64,000 nt of DNA, from the NCBI GenBank assembly GCA_032881465.1, contig CP126168.1, forward strand, positions 2,542,001-2,606,000. The letters are read 5' to 3'. Position 1 is the first letter of the stretch. Each line of letters opens with the position of its first letter. Below the pieces are notes generated by a model, which worked only from the letters and a program-made list of their open reading frames with translations, did no database searches and was not told where the DNA came from. Shown one piece after another: positions 24,762 to 33,530 of the stretch. The stretch is from Parvibaculaceae bacterium PLY_AMNH_Bact1. GTDB taxonomy: Bacteria; Pseudomonadota; Alphaproteobacteria; Parvibaculales; Parvibaculaceae. A program made the position numbers and the translations under genes.

Positions 24762-25199
24762 ATGTCCCAAACAACGAACACTCAGACCATCACTCCCCAA
24801 CCACTGACGCAAGGTGCCCATCATATCGGCCTCACGATCCCAAACCTTGCCGAAACAAAGGCTTTCTTTCTGGACACGCTCGGCTACACCCAGGTTGGCG
24901 AAGTACCGGACTACCCCGCAGCCTTCCTGTCCGACGGTACAACCATGATCACCCTATGGCAGGCAAATGATCCTGAGACGGCGACCGCGTTCGATCGGAA
25001 GAATATCATCGGCCTCCATCATCTCGCGCTGAAAGTGGCTGACAGAGCCGCCCTTGCGACACTGCATGACAGGATCAAAGCCGCACCGGGATGCGAAATT
25101 GAGTTCTCCCCAGAGTCATTAGGTGGCGGCGACATTCATCATCTCATGTGCACCATTCCAGGCGGTGTCCGAGTCGAATTCATCGCGCCCACGGCCTGA
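24762..25199 (+). CDS. VOC family protein (glyoxalase/dioxygenase fold)
   Basis: 145-aa protein with two betaalphabetabetabeta units. Metal-binding candidates are His in AHHIGLTI, Glu or His near IGLHHLALKV and Glu in VRVEFIAP, as in glyoxalase I-type enzymes. The ATG at 24762 has a TGGAGGAAAT ribosome-binding site. It lies just upstream of the flavin split-barrel gene (36 bp apart), likely one operon under the divergent LysR. Reaction unknown. Confidence 0.85.
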   Translation: MSQTTNTQTITPQPLTQGAHHIGLTIPNLAETKAFFLDTLGYTQVGEVPDYPAAFLSDGTTMITLWQANDPETATAFDRKNIIGLHHLALKVADRAALATLHDRIKAAPGCEIEFSPESLGGGDIHHLMCTIPGGVRVEFIAPTA

Positions 25200-25235
25200 G
25201 CGAGACAGCAGGAGAAAATAACAGGAGGAAGATAG

Positions 25236-26198
25236 ATGACCCACGGTTGGACATGCAAGACACCACCATTTCACGAGGGTGAGTTACGCATCCAGGAACG
25301 TGTCGGTGTCCGTGAAAGAACGGAGATACAGGGCCTACGCGTAATCCGCGATCATCTACCCGATCAACATCGTGAGTTCTACGAAAACCTCCCCTTCCTC
25401 CTGCTGGGCTCTGTCGATTCTGAAGGCAGACCTTGGGCATCTTTAGTCGCAGGGCCCACTGGGTTCATTCAAAGCCCGGATGCAGGTCACATCCACCTGA
25501 ACACAACAGCGCTCAGCGGCGACCCACTCAACAAGACATTGCAAGAAGACACCTATCTCGGTGTTCTGGGGATTGAACCAGCCACCAGACGGCGTAACCG
25601 CTTCAATGGCCGGGCCGCACACGTGGAGGGAGGCGGCTTTGACATCTTCGTGGATCAGTCTTTTGGCAATTGCCCCAAATTCATCCAAACGCGCGACGTC
25701 ACCTATGTCGCTCCCTCAGAGCACAGGTTCAGGCCTGCAGTACGAGACGCCTCTCTGTCAGACGCCGACGTGACCCGTGCAATCACCACCGCCGACACAT
25801 TCTTCATCGCAACTGCTTACTCAGATGGCAGCAAGTCGGCTGCCATGGGCGCAGATGTATCCCATCGAGGCGGCAAGCCGGGTTTTGTGAGAATTGCGGA
25901 CGAAAATTCGATTCTCTTCCCCGATTTTGTTGGCAACAATCACTTCAACACGCTCGGCAATATTGAATTGAACCCCCAGGCGGGCCTCCTCTTCATCGAC
26001 TTTGAAAAGAACGGGCTCGTCTATATGACCGGGAAAGCCGAGACCATTTGGGATGGCCCCGACCTTGATAGATTTGAGGGTGCCAAACGCCTCACCAAGA
26101 TCACGCCCATCGATATCATCGTGACTCAAGGAACGCTGCCGTTGCGCTTTGAGTTTGGCGATTATTCACCCTTCCTCTCAAAGACGGGGAGTTGGTAA
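25236..26198 (+). CDS. Pyridoxamine 5'-phosphate oxidase-related (FMN split-barrel) protein
   Basis: 320-aa protein with two split-barrel halves: residues ~45-165 (LPFLLLGSVDSEGRPWASLV; CPKFIQTRDV at its end) and ~175-300 (FFIATAYSD, then GADVSHRGGKPGFV, then FPDFVGNNHFNTLGNI). The second half has the flavin-binding pattern of the PNPOx-like superfamily. ACAGGAGGAAGATAG is a strong ribosome-binding site. It follows the VOC gene at 36 bp. Probably an FMN- or heme-binding redox protein of unknown substrate. Confidence 0.85.
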   Translation: MTHGWTCKTPPFHEGELRIQERVGVRERTEIQGLRVIRDHLPDQHREFYENLPFLLLGSVDSEGRPWASLVAGPTGFIQSPDAGHIHLNTTALSGDPLNKTLQEDTYLGVLGIEPATRRRNRFNGRAAHVEGGGFDIFVDQSFGNCPKFIQTRDVTYVAPSEHRFRPAVRDASLSDADVTRAITTADTFFIATAYSDGSKSAAMGADVSHRGGKPGFVRIADENSILFPDFVGNNHFNTLGNIELNPQAGLLFIDFEKNGLVYMTGKAETIWDGPDLDRFEGAKRLTKITPIDIIVTQGTLPLRFEFGDYSPFLSKTGSW

Positions 26199-26362
26199 GC
26201 CCGGCCTGGCCGGTTGCTTCAAGTTTCCTTCGCTTGACAACCACCGCCCCTGCGGAATTCGTTCAAAATACAACCGCTTACACCCAATGTCCGCTTGCCT
26301 GGAGGCCCATCGGCGCTATTCTTCTTGCAACGTAACTGACGAAAAATCAGGAAGAGACGCTT

Positions 26363-27547
26363 ATGGACGCTCTAGAGCAATTCCGGGCCGATACCCGTGC
26401 CTGGCTAGAAGAAAACTGCCCCCCTTCAATGCGCACCCCCATGCCCGAAGACGAAAGCCCTTGGGGCGGGAAACGCGCTGTGTGGAAAAATCCTGAGTCA
26501 AAACAATGGCTCGACGCTATGGCAAGCAAAGGCTGGACCGCACCACAATGGCCATCTGAGTATGGTGGCGGCGGCCTTTCCAAAGAAGAAAACAAAGTGC
26601 TGCAGCAGGAGCTTCGGCGCATCAAAGCCCGCCCGGCTCTGATGAGCTTCGGCATCTGGATGCTTGGCCCTGCTCTTTTGGAGTTCGCCAACGAAGAGCA
26701 GAAGAAAGAACACCTTCCAAAAATCGTCCGCGGCGAAATTCGCTGGTGCCAGGGGTATTCTGAACCAGGTGCTGGCTCTGACCTCGCAGGACTTCAGACC
26801 AAGTGTGAAGACAAAGGCGACCACTACCTCGTCAACGGTCAGAAAATCTGGACGTCTTACGCAGACAAGGCCGACTGGATCTTTGCCCTCGTGCGCACAG
26901 ACACAAACGTCAAACATGATGGCATCAGCTTCCTGCTTATCGACATGGAACAGGACGGTGTTGAAGCCCGTCCCATTACCATGATTTCAGGCGCATCGCC
27001 CTTCTGTGAAACCTTCTTCACAGACGCCACTGCCCCTAAAGGCAACCTGGTTGGAGAACTCAACAAAGGGTGGACCATCGCCAAGCGCTTGCTTCAGCAC
27101 GAGCGCGAAATGATCTCTGGCATGGGCATGGGGAGCGGTGGCGGCGGCACGGGCCTTGCTGATCTCGCAAAGGACTATGTCGGCCAAGCTGGTGGGAAAA
27201 TTTCTGATGCAACTGTTCGCGATTCCGTTGCACGCCAAAAAATGGACTCCCACGCTTTTGGTCTGACGCTTCAGCGGACAACAGAAGAAGCAAAAGCCGG
27301 TCAGGGAACTGGCGCCGCTTCGTCGATCTTCAAATATTACGGAACGGAACTGAACAAGCGCCGCAACGAACTCATCATCGAACTGATGGGAACGCAGGGC
27401 CTTGGGTGGGAAGGTGACAGCTTCTCGGAAGCAGAACTCTCCGCTCCCCGTAGCTGGCTGCGCTCCAAGGGGAATTCCATTGAAGGTGGCACAACCGAGG
27501 TGCAGCTCAACGTGATCTCCAAACGTGTTCTCGGCCTGCCGAGCTAA
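26363..27547 (+). CDS. Acyl-CoA dehydrogenase, catalytic-type subunit
   Basis: 394-aa flavoprotein. N-terminal helical domain, then YSEPGAGSDLAGLQTKC (flavin and substrate signature), QKIWTSYADKADW, and near the C-terminus the catalytic base Glu374 in SIEGGTTEVQLNV. It starts with MDALEQFRADTRAWLEE, as in FadE proteins that act on branched or steroid-derived acyl-CoA. A second acyl-CoA dehydrogenase gene follows 54 bp downstream and lacks the catalytic Glu, so the two probably form an alpha2beta2 enzyme. AGGAAGAGA is the ribosome-binding site. Confidence 0.93.
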   Translation: MDALEQFRADTRAWLEENCPPSMRTPMPEDESPWGGKRAVWKNPESKQWLDAMASKGWTAPQWPSEYGGGGLSKEENKVLQQELRRIKARPALMSFGIWMLGPALLEFANEEQKKEHLPKIVRGEIRWCQGYSEPGAGSDLAGLQTKCEDKGDHYLVNGQKIWTSYADKADWIFALVRTDTNVKHDGISFLLIDMEQDGVEARPITMISGASPFCETFFTDATAPKGNLVGELNKGWTIAKRLLQHEREMISGMGMGSGGGGTGLADLAKDYVGQAGGKISDATVRDSVARQKMDSHAFGLTLQRTTEEAKAGQGTGAASSIFKYYGTELNKRRNELIIELMGTQGLGWEGDSFSEAELSAPRSWLRSKGNSIEGGTTEVQLNVISKRVLGLPS

Positions 27548-27601
27548 CACGCGACAATCGCGCCTTAAGAATAGAAACGACTAAAAAAGACAGGGATACC
27601 C

Positions 27602-28744
27602 ATGGGGTTGGTACTGACCGAGGAGCAAACACTCCTCAAAGAAACGGCATCGCAGTTTTTTCAAGAAAAGCTGCCGGTCGCGAACCTGCGAAAATTGCGG
27701 GATGAGAAAAACGCTGACGGCTTTGAGCGCAGCACATGGAAAGAAATGGCAGACCTCGGCTTTGCTGGCGTGCTCGTGCCGGAAAGCTATGGCGGCACGG
27801 AATTCGGCCCGGTTGGCCTTGGTATCATCCTTGAACAGGCTGGCAGGACCATCGCGTCAACACCACTTCTTTCGACCGTACTCTTGGGCACAACAGCGGT
27901 TCAGCTGGGCGGCTCCCAGACACAACGCCAAGATATTTTGCCTGCTATTGCAGCTGGTGAAACCATCATGGCGTTGGCGGTGGAAGAAGGACCTCATCAC
28001 AACCCAACGCAGATTGCCACAACGGCGACGGCTGACGGTGACAATTTCAAACTGTCCGGGTCAAAGACTTTTGTGATCGATGGCCACATCGCTGACACGC
28101 TGATCGTGGTGGCGCGCACCTCTGGCGAGGTGAACGACTCAAATGGTCTGACCCTATTTCTGGTCAACACCAGCGGAACAGATGGCCTGGAGATCACGCG
28201 GACCATCATGGCAGACAGCCGCAATGCGGCTAATGTAACACTGAAAGACGTGAGTGTACCGGCATCAGCTGTGCTGGGCGGCGTCGACGGTGGCTGGGAC
28301 GTTCTGGAACCTGTCCTTGATGCAGGTCGCATCGGCGTCTCGGCGGAATTAATGGGCCTCATTCAGGAAGCCTTTGATCAGACGCTGGTATATCTGAAAG
28401 AACGCACACAGTTTGGGGAACCGATTGGGTCTTTCCAGGCCCTCCAGCACCGCGCAGCAGAAATGTTCGCAGAACTGGAAGTCTGCCGCTCTGTCGTCCT
28501 GGATGCGCTCAGCGCTCTAGAAGAGCGCCGAAATGACGTCCCGAGCCTTGCGAGCCTCGCAAAGGCCCGTCTTTCTGAGGCATCCAAGCACATCACAAAT
28601 GAATGCCTGCAAATGCATGGCGGTGTAGGCATGACGGATGAGTATGATGTCGGCCTCTTCATGAAGCGGGCCCGTGTTGCCGCTGCAACCTTTGGCAACG
28701 CCGGTTTTCACCGGGATCGCTATGCTGGTCTGGACGGTTTTTAA
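27602..28744 (+). CDS. Acyl-CoA dehydrogenase-like subunit lacking the catalytic Glu
   Basis: 380-aa protein with the ACAD fold: LTEEQTLLKETASQFF at the start, MALAVEEGPHHNP replacing the usual EPxxGSD signature, and QMHGGVGMTDEYDVGLFMKR near the end. The C-terminal segment (ARVAAATFGNAGFHRDRYAG) replaces the EGTxEIQ/EGGTTE loop that holds the catalytic base. In heteromeric ACADs, such as the FadE pairs of steroid degradation, one partner has this character. It is 54 bp downstream of the canonical subunit and is followed by a strong terminator, consistent with a two-gene operon. Confidence 0.88.
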   Translation: MGLVLTEEQTLLKETASQFFQEKLPVANLRKLRDEKNADGFERSTWKEMADLGFAGVLVPESYGGTEFGPVGLGIILEQAGRTIASTPLLSTVLLGTTAVQLGGSQTQRQDILPAIAAGETIMALAVEEGPHHNPTQIATTATADGDNFKLSGSKTFVIDGHIADTLIVVARTSGEVNDSNGLTLFLVNTSGTDGLEITRTIMADSRNAANVTLKDVSVPASAVLGGVDGGWDVLEPVLDAGRIGVSAELMGLIQEAFDQTLVYLKERTQFGEPIGSFQALQHRAAEMFAELEVCRSVVLDALSALEERRNDVPSLASLAKARLSEASKHITNECLQMHGGVGMTDEYDVGLFMKRARVAAATFGNAGFHRDRYAGLDGF

Positions 28745-28768
28745 AAACATCTGATTCGCACTGTATTT

Positions 28769-28802
28769 AAAGGGCTTCGGGGTCACCTCGAGGCCCTTTT
28801 TC
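28769..28802 (+). terminator. Rho-independent terminator after ACAD pair
   Basis: AAAGGGCTTCGGGG, three-base loop, CCTCGAGGCCCTTT then TT: 14-bp stem with two G-U pairs, 25 bp after the acyl-CoA dehydrogenase stop. Confidence 0.9.
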
Positions 28803-28947
28803 GATGAGAAGCCTTTCTTGCATTTGAACTGCGAACCTTCTATCGACAGGGGCAGCGGCGCGCATCATACTAGCGCCTGTAAATGAAGCGGGCCGGGCCT
28901 ACTACGCCTAGCTCCATGACCCTAAATGACAGGATTTCAGCAAAGCT

Positions 28948-29184
28948 ATGGCCGACGAAAACGATGAAACCCAGCCGGAGCGCATCACTGTTTTGGCAAA
29001 GGACTTCACGCCCGCCGCGATGGAATTTCATCGCCGCAATATGAGCGCGAAGGGGTATCGCATGGAAGGCCAGATCGTGCCGCGCAAATTCCAGATGATT
29101 GAAGGCATGGGGGAACCGTCTGACCTCTTTGAGGGCGAACGCTTTTACGCCGTGACTTTTGTCCGCAAGTCCGAACAGGAATAG
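28948..29184 (+). CDS. Small conserved-looking hypothetical protein
   Basis: 78-aa protein without signal peptide or membrane helix. It is acidic at the N-terminus (ADENDETQPE) and has a basic middle (RRNMSAKGYRMEG). The end, FYAVTFVRKSEQE, reads like a beta strand plus a charged tail, so a small alpha/beta fold is plausible. I recognise no family. The start follows an ACAGGATTTCAGC stretch, a weak ribosome-binding site. It is 19 bp upstream of another unknown gene, so the two are probably co-transcribed. Confidence 0.6.
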   Translation: MADENDETQPERITVLAKDFTPAAMEFHRRNMSAKGYRMEGQIVPRKFQMIEGMGEPSDLFEGERFYAVTFVRKSEQE

Positions 29185-29203
29185 ATAGCCTGCACGAGGT
29201 CAT

Positions 29204-29695
29204 ATGGCCGAACACACCGATCCTGAACGTCAACAGCCTCCTCACGAGGCCCATGAAGACGAAAGCAATACAGGCATTGCAGACGTGGTCCCGCCCGATG
29301 ACGTCGACCGCTGGACTTTGATGCGTGATGTCACCGTCTTTCAGGGAAAGCTCATTCTGGACGGCCTTCGCGACCTGCTCTTAAGTCCCATCTCCATCGC
29401 AGCGGCATTGATCGGCATTATCGGCGGTGGGGACCGGCCTGGCCGACAGTTCTACGACCTGCTCTACCTGGGCAAGCGCTCCGAAAAATGGATTAATCTG
29501 TTCGGTGCTGCTTCGCACGTATCCCCACCTGCCTTCGACAAAGAAGACAGCGAAAGTGTCGACGCACTAGTCGATCGCCTGGAGACAGTCGCCCGCCGCC
29601 AGTATGAAAAGGGCGGTCTGACCCAGAATGCCAAGGATGCCGTTGATCGCGCCCTCGACGCCGTCAACAAAGGCCTGACCAGCAAAAAACCCTAG
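29204..29695 (+). CDS. Hypothetical protein with central membrane-associated segment
   Basis: 163-aa protein. Residues ~1-40 are acidic and polar. Residues ~50-80 (LILDGLRDLLLSPISIAAAL, then IGIIGGG) could form one membrane-embedded helix. The C-terminal half is a charged helix pair (DRLETVARRQYEKGG; AKDAVDRALDAVNKG), probably coiled-coil. No family recognised. It follows the 78-aa unknown gene by 19 bp and ends about 100 bp before an SDR gene. Confidence 0.6.
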   Translation: MAEHTDPERQQPPHEAHEDESNTGIADVVPPDDVDRWTLMRDVTVFQGKLILDGLRDLLLSPISIAAALIGIIGGGDRPGRQFYDLLYLGKRSEKWINLFGAASHVSPPAFDKEDSESVDALVDRLETVARRQYEKGGLTQNAKDAVDRALDAVNKGLTSKKP

Positions 29696-29802
29696 ATTTC
29701 TGCCAAGCCCGCAAACGCGCCGCTGAAACCTAGGGCTTTTCGCTGGCCCCGCCACGCCTTCCGTGCATCATGAAACAAACAAATGGATCTGGGGAGGTCG
29801 CG

Positions 29803-30765
29803 ATGAGCACACAAGAAAGTTTTGGACACGGCACTGAAGCAGGTGAAGTAGTTAAAGGCATCAGCCTTGCGGGAAAAACAGCCATCGTGACCGGCGGCGC
29901 CTCTGGCCTGGGTGTCGAAACCGCTCGTGCACTCCTGCAAGCGGGCGCCGCTGTCACCCTTCCCGTACGGTCCCTCGAGAGAGGGAACGAAGTCGCCAAA
30001 AACCTTTCTGACGCCACTGGAAATCCAAACATCTCTATCGCAGAGATGGATCTCATCGACTATGCAAGTGTGCGGTCTTTTGCTGAAGGCTTCCTCACGA
30101 CCCACGACCGCTTGGACATTCTCATCAACAATGCCGGCATTATGGCCTGCCCTCTTGCCCGCTCACCTGAAGGCTATGAAAGCCAATTCGCGACCAACCA
30201 TCTGGGCCACATGTTGCTCACCTGCAAGCTGGCGCCTGCCCTGATCAAGGCAGCACCTGCCCGGGTCGTGTGCCTAAGCTCCATCGGGCACCGCCTGTCA
30301 CCCATCCGTTTTGACGACATTAATTTCGAAACCACCGATTACGACAAGTGGGTTGCCTACGGGCAGGCAAAAACCGCGAACGCCCTTTTCGCGGTCGAGC
30401 TGAACCGCCGCCTGTCAGAAAAGGGAGTTACAGCTTTCTCCGTGCACCCCGGCGGCATCATGACAAACCTACAACGGGATATGTCAGATGCAGAGATCAA
30501 AGGCATGGGATGGGTTGATGACGAAGGAAATGTACGCGAAGGCTTCAAAACGCCCGCAGGCGGCGCAGCAACTGCGGTCTGGGCGGCAACAAGCGCAAGC
30601 CTGAATGATCGTGGTGGTGAATATTGCGAAGACTGCCACATAGCAGAACCCGCTAGAGACGATGTTCCCTTTGCCGGCGTTCAGGCTCACGCGCGGGATG
30701 CAGACGCAGCCAAAAAACTCTGGGCGGAGTCGGAAAAAATGTTGGGCGAGACGTTCAACCTCTAG
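29803..30765 (+). CDS. SDR family oxidoreductase (retinol dehydrogenase-like)
   Basis: 320-aa extended-type SDR. Cofactor motif TGGASGLG, NNAG in LINNAGIMACP, Ser in LSSIGHRL, catalytic YGQAK, and HPGG in FSVHPGGIMTN. The acyl-binding insertions resemble those of eukaryotic WW-domain/retinol dehydrogenase-type SDRs. The start at 29803 has GGGGAGG at the correct distance; an ATG at 29770 lies upstream. Substrate unknown, likely lipid-like alcohol. Confidence 0.9.
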   Translation: MSTQESFGHGTEAGEVVKGISLAGKTAIVTGGASGLGVETARALLQAGAAVTLPVRSLERGNEVAKNLSDATGNPNISIAEMDLIDYASVRSFAEGFLTTHDRLDILINNAGIMACPLARSPEGYESQFATNHLGHMLLTCKLAPALIKAAPARVVCLSSIGHRLSPIRFDDINFETTDYDKWVAYGQAKTANALFAVELNRRLSEKGVTAFSVHPGGIMTNLQRDMSDAEIKGMGWVDDEGNVREGFKTPAGGAATAVWAATSASLNDRGGEYCEDCHIAEPARDDVPFAGVQAHARDADAAKKLWAESEKMLGETFNL

Positions 30766-30792
30766 GCCGTCAATAAGTATCTTCGCTTAAGA

Positions 30793-31395
30793 CTAAGCCG
30801 CGAAATATCCAACGCCCAAATAAAAAGCGACGATTATCGCAATTGAGATCAGGATGGAGATTGTCGCGAGCGTCGCGCCTAAGGCAACGATAGCGCCGTC
30901 ATGTTCGATCAGCCCTATGCCCAACACAGCGAATGAAATTGCTGGTAACCAAGCGCTAAGAGGGATCGGCAGGCATAGGTTGATGGCTGAAGCGAGCAAC
31001 AAACCACCCAACAAACGCTCAGCCCGACCTTCAAAAAGAAAAGACAGACGCGCTTTGGTAAGGCGCGCCACAGGTCGCGCAACAGGAAGGGCCTTCAGGG
31101 CTGCATTTCGCCACTTCTCTCTCTTAAGGTGGCGATTGAGCAGGAACTTCGGCAACCAGAGATCACGCCGCCCGACCACCATCTGCACTGAAATAAACAA
31201 TGCGGGGACGCCAAAAATCAGATTGGACCCGTAAGGCAGAGGCAACATGTTGAGAAGCCCGACAAGTAGCAGCGCCCAGCCAAAGCTCCGGTCACCTAGC
31301 CCGTCAAGAACGTCTCCCAATGTGCTGCCCTCTGGGCCGTTTCGGGCCCCAAGGCCCGCCAACCCACGGATTGCATCGCTTCTTTTCTTAGCCAT
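30793..31395 (-). CDS. exoD: ExoD family membrane protein
   Basis: 200-aa integral membrane protein of the ExoD family: GDRSFGWALLLVGLLNMLP near the N-terminus, PLPYGSNLIFGVPALFIS, and hydrophobic C-terminal helices (ISILISIAIIVAFYLGV). ExoD is needed for exopolysaccharide and stress tolerance in Rhizobium meliloti; its molecular role is unknown. It is a single gene, 27 bp from the convergent SDR gene. Confidence 0.9.
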   Translation of the reverse strand: MAKKRSDAIRGLAGLGARNGPEGSTLGDVLDGLGDRSFGWALLLVGLLNMLPLPYGSNLIFGVPALFISVQMVVGRRDLWLPKFLLNRHLKREKWRNAALKALPVARPVARLTKARLSFLFEGRAERLLGGLLLASAINLCLPIPLSAWLPAISFAVLGIGLIEHDGAIVALGATLATISILISIAIIVAFYLGVGYFAA

Positions 31396-31459
31396 TTACC
31401 GCCCGAAACACTGTTCCGGACGGAAATACCATATTGCGCTAATCGAGGGTAGCGCTCTG

Positions 31460-32212
31460 TTAGGTAACCATACGTCTGAAGGCGTCATCATGCTTATCGA
31501 CGAACTGATGTTTCAGGGCACCAGCAATATGCGCCGCAAAAACGACATAAAACAGGATCGGCAGGGCAAGCTTGTGAAGAAGCGCCCTAGGCACAATAAG
31601 ATCGGCATCTGGGACCCAGAAAAGCGGCGTATCCCAAAAGAAGAAATGAGAATATTTGCCGCCAAAAGTCGACATCGCAAATCCAGTGATGGGGAACCCG
31701 ATCATCAGGATATAGAGTAACAGAAAAAATCCACCAACGGTGAATACGACACCCAAGCCCCTCATGAGATTTGGTTTTAGATCATCGGTTGGAAGAAATG
31801 GCGGACGGACACTATCCAGTGAGCCGAGTAAATGCAGCCAACCGATCATCAAGCCGATGCCCAAGGTCATCGGCGCCGTCAGGAAGGTGCCCACAACACG
31901 CCGACTGGGAGAGGCATGGTTGAGCCACGCTGCAGCCAGCACCACGACGGCAAGCATCAGGACACCTGTAAGGCTATCTGCTTGGTAGGCCATGCGATGA
32001 TCATTGTCGCCGGCATTGGCAATCAGCTTCGCCGTCGATTCATTCCCCGCCTCAGTGGGCGCAAGCGCTCCTTCCGCCAAAGCCAATGAAGGCGTGAGCC
32101 CAACCATGGTCAGCACCATCAAAAGCACCAAATTCCTACATATCCCGGCTATGCCCCCCTCCCTTATCAGTTCATTCCACCAAGTTGGAAAGGATGAAAA
32201 CAGATGCAGCAT
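31460..32212 (-). CDS. Divergent cytochrome b561-like membrane protein
   Basis: 250-aa protein. The C-terminal half matches bacterial cytochrome b561: LYILMIGFPITGFAM (TM3), then LHKLALPILFYVVFAAHIAG with the TM4 His residues and KHQFVDKHDDAFRRM. The N-terminal half has a signal-like helix (LVLLMVLTMVGLTPSLALAEG) and a ~40-residue polar insert, followed by two helices that do not carry the usual TM1, TM2 and TM3 His ligands. It may therefore bind fewer hemes, or none. It lies alone, leftward; the ATG at 32212 is the best start, but upstream distance to the GIY-YIG gene is only 85 bp. Confidence 0.7.
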   Translation of the reverse strand: MLHLFSSFPTWWNELIREGGIAGICRNLVLLMVLTMVGLTPSLALAEGALAPTEAGNESTAKLIANAGDNDHRMAYQADSLTGVLMLAVVVLAAAWLNHASPSRRVVGTFLTAPMTLGIGLMIGWLHLLGSLDSVRPPFLPTDDLKPNLMRGLGVVFTVGGFFLLLYILMIGFPITGFAMSTFGGKYSHFFFWDTPLFWVPDADLIVPRALLHKLALPILFYVVFAAHIAGALKHQFVDKHDDAFRRMVT

Positions 32213-32297
32213 CAGTCATTTTTGAATGACGCGAGATATGGTAATTTGTGATCAGTAATTTGAACTTGCCGACGATCAACAATGGGCACACGGTAGA

Positions 32298-32576
32298 ATG
32301 AAAGAAAAGCCATGGTTTCTCTACATTCTGGAATGTGAGGGAGACCGGCTATATACAGGCATCACCGTAAACATCGATGCCAGATATGCCGCACATGTTA
32401 GTGGGAAAGGCGCCAAGTTCACAAAGAGCTTTCCGCCTCGGCAAATCCTATTCCAGGCAGAATTTCCAGACAGAGGGGCAGCAAGTCGCGCTGAGTCCGA
32501 TCTCAAAAAACTGTCCGCCACAGAAAAACGACGCTTCGTACAAATCAATACTCAATCCGGAAAACACCACTCATGA
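32298..32576 (+). CDS. GIY-YIG nuclease family protein
   Basis: 92-aa single-domain protein of the UPF0213/YhbQ type. The GIY-YIG fold is seen in WFLYILECEGDRLYTGIT, with Arg in NIDARYAAH and Glu in RAESDLKKL. Predicted metal-dependent nuclease of DNA repair type; no partner domains. It ends in the overlap with the slyX start (ATGA at 32573-32576). Confidence 0.88.
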   Translation: MKEKPWFLYILECEGDRLYTGITVNIDARYAAHVSGKGAKFTKSFPPRQILFQAEFPDRGAASRAESDLKKLSATEKRRFVQINTQSGKHHS

Positions 32577-32794
32577 CCTCATCCAACGAACAAGAAAAGA
32601 TAGGTGACCTTGAGGTGCAGGTAGCACATCAAACGAAGATTCTGGACGAGCTCAATGAAACCGTCCGTGCGCAGTGGACAGAGATCGACAAGCTCACAAG
32701 ATCTGTAACCCTGCTCGCCGAGCGCTTGCTAAACATTGAAGCCAGCAACAAAAAGGGGACACCAGGCGACGAGCCGCCCCCACCCCACTATTGA
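32573..32794 (+). CDS. slyX: SlyX family protein
   Basis: 73-aa coiled-coil protein. The heptad pattern spans residues ~8-58 (EKIGDLEVQVAHQTKILDEL; then WTEIDKLTRSVTLLAERLL), followed by a Pro-rich tail EPPPPHY, the SlyX hallmark. Function is unknown in the family. It overlaps the GIY-YIG gene by 4 bp and is about 50 bp upstream of an RluA-type pseudouridine synthase. Confidence 0.9.
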   Translation: MTSSNEQEKIGDLEVQVAHQTKILDELNETVRAQWTEIDKLTRSVTLLAERLLNIEASNKKGTPGDEPPPPHY

Positions 32795-32843
32795 TCCTGA
32801 GGTTCGCTTTGCTGTTGCCGCCGAGACAGCCTATAGGTGAACC

Positions 32844-33512
32844 ATGAGCCCAGGCGCACCACGTCCGATTACTTACAACCCGCCACAAGAAGCATTGAGG
32901 GTGGTACATCAGGACGCTCACATTCTCATTCTCTCAAAACCATCGGGACTGCTGACCGTCCCAGGTAAACCCGCTGCCCATGCCGATTGCCTAGAAAGCA
33001 GAGCACGCGCAGATTTTCCTACAGCGACCATCGTCCACAGGCTGGATATGGATACGTCTGGCATTCTGGTTATGGCCATGACGCCGGAGGCTCACCGGCA
33101 CTTAGGTCTGCAGTTTGAAAAACGAAAGACTGAAAAAAAATATATCGCCCGCGTTTGGGGCGACATGTCAGAGGATGAGGGCACCGTCGTCGCGCCCATC
33201 ATCACCGACTGGCCCAATAGACCAAAACAGATGATTGATTTTGAGAAAGGCAGGTCAGCTGAAACTCGTTGGCAAGTGCTTGATCGAGAAGCAGGCATTA
33301 CGCGGGTAGCGCTTTATCCTCACACTGGACGCTCGCATCAATTGCGGGTGCACATGTTAAGCTTGGGACATCCCATACTGGGCGACAATATCTACGCACA
33401 CGACGACGCATTTAACGCCGCAGATAGACTACAGCTCCATAGCACGTCTCTGACCCTTCACCACCCAGACGGCGGGCGACGCGTAACCTTTTCCGATCCC
33501 TGTCCGTTCTAA
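32844..33512 (+). CDS. RluA family pseudouridine synthase
   Basis: 222-aa enzyme converting uridine to pseudouridine in rRNA or tRNA. The motif HRLDMDTSGILVMA carries the catalytic Asp; downstream KKYIARVWG and TGRSHQLRVHM fit RluA-type enzymes. It is short and lacks an S4 domain, like RluA rather than RluC/RluD. Target position unknown. Confidence 0.9.
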   Translation: MSPGAPRPITYNPPQEALRVVHQDAHILILSKPSGLLTVPGKPAAHADCLESRARADFPTATIVHRLDMDTSGILVMAMTPEAHRHLGLQFEKRKTEKKYIARVWGDMSEDEGTVVAPIITDWPNRPKQMIDFEKGRSAETRWQVLDREAGITRVALYPHTGRSHQLRVHMLSLGHPILGDNIYAHDDAFNAADRLQLHSTSLTLHHPDGGRRVTFSDPCPF

Positions 33513-33530
33513 AACGAGTATTGAGCGCGG

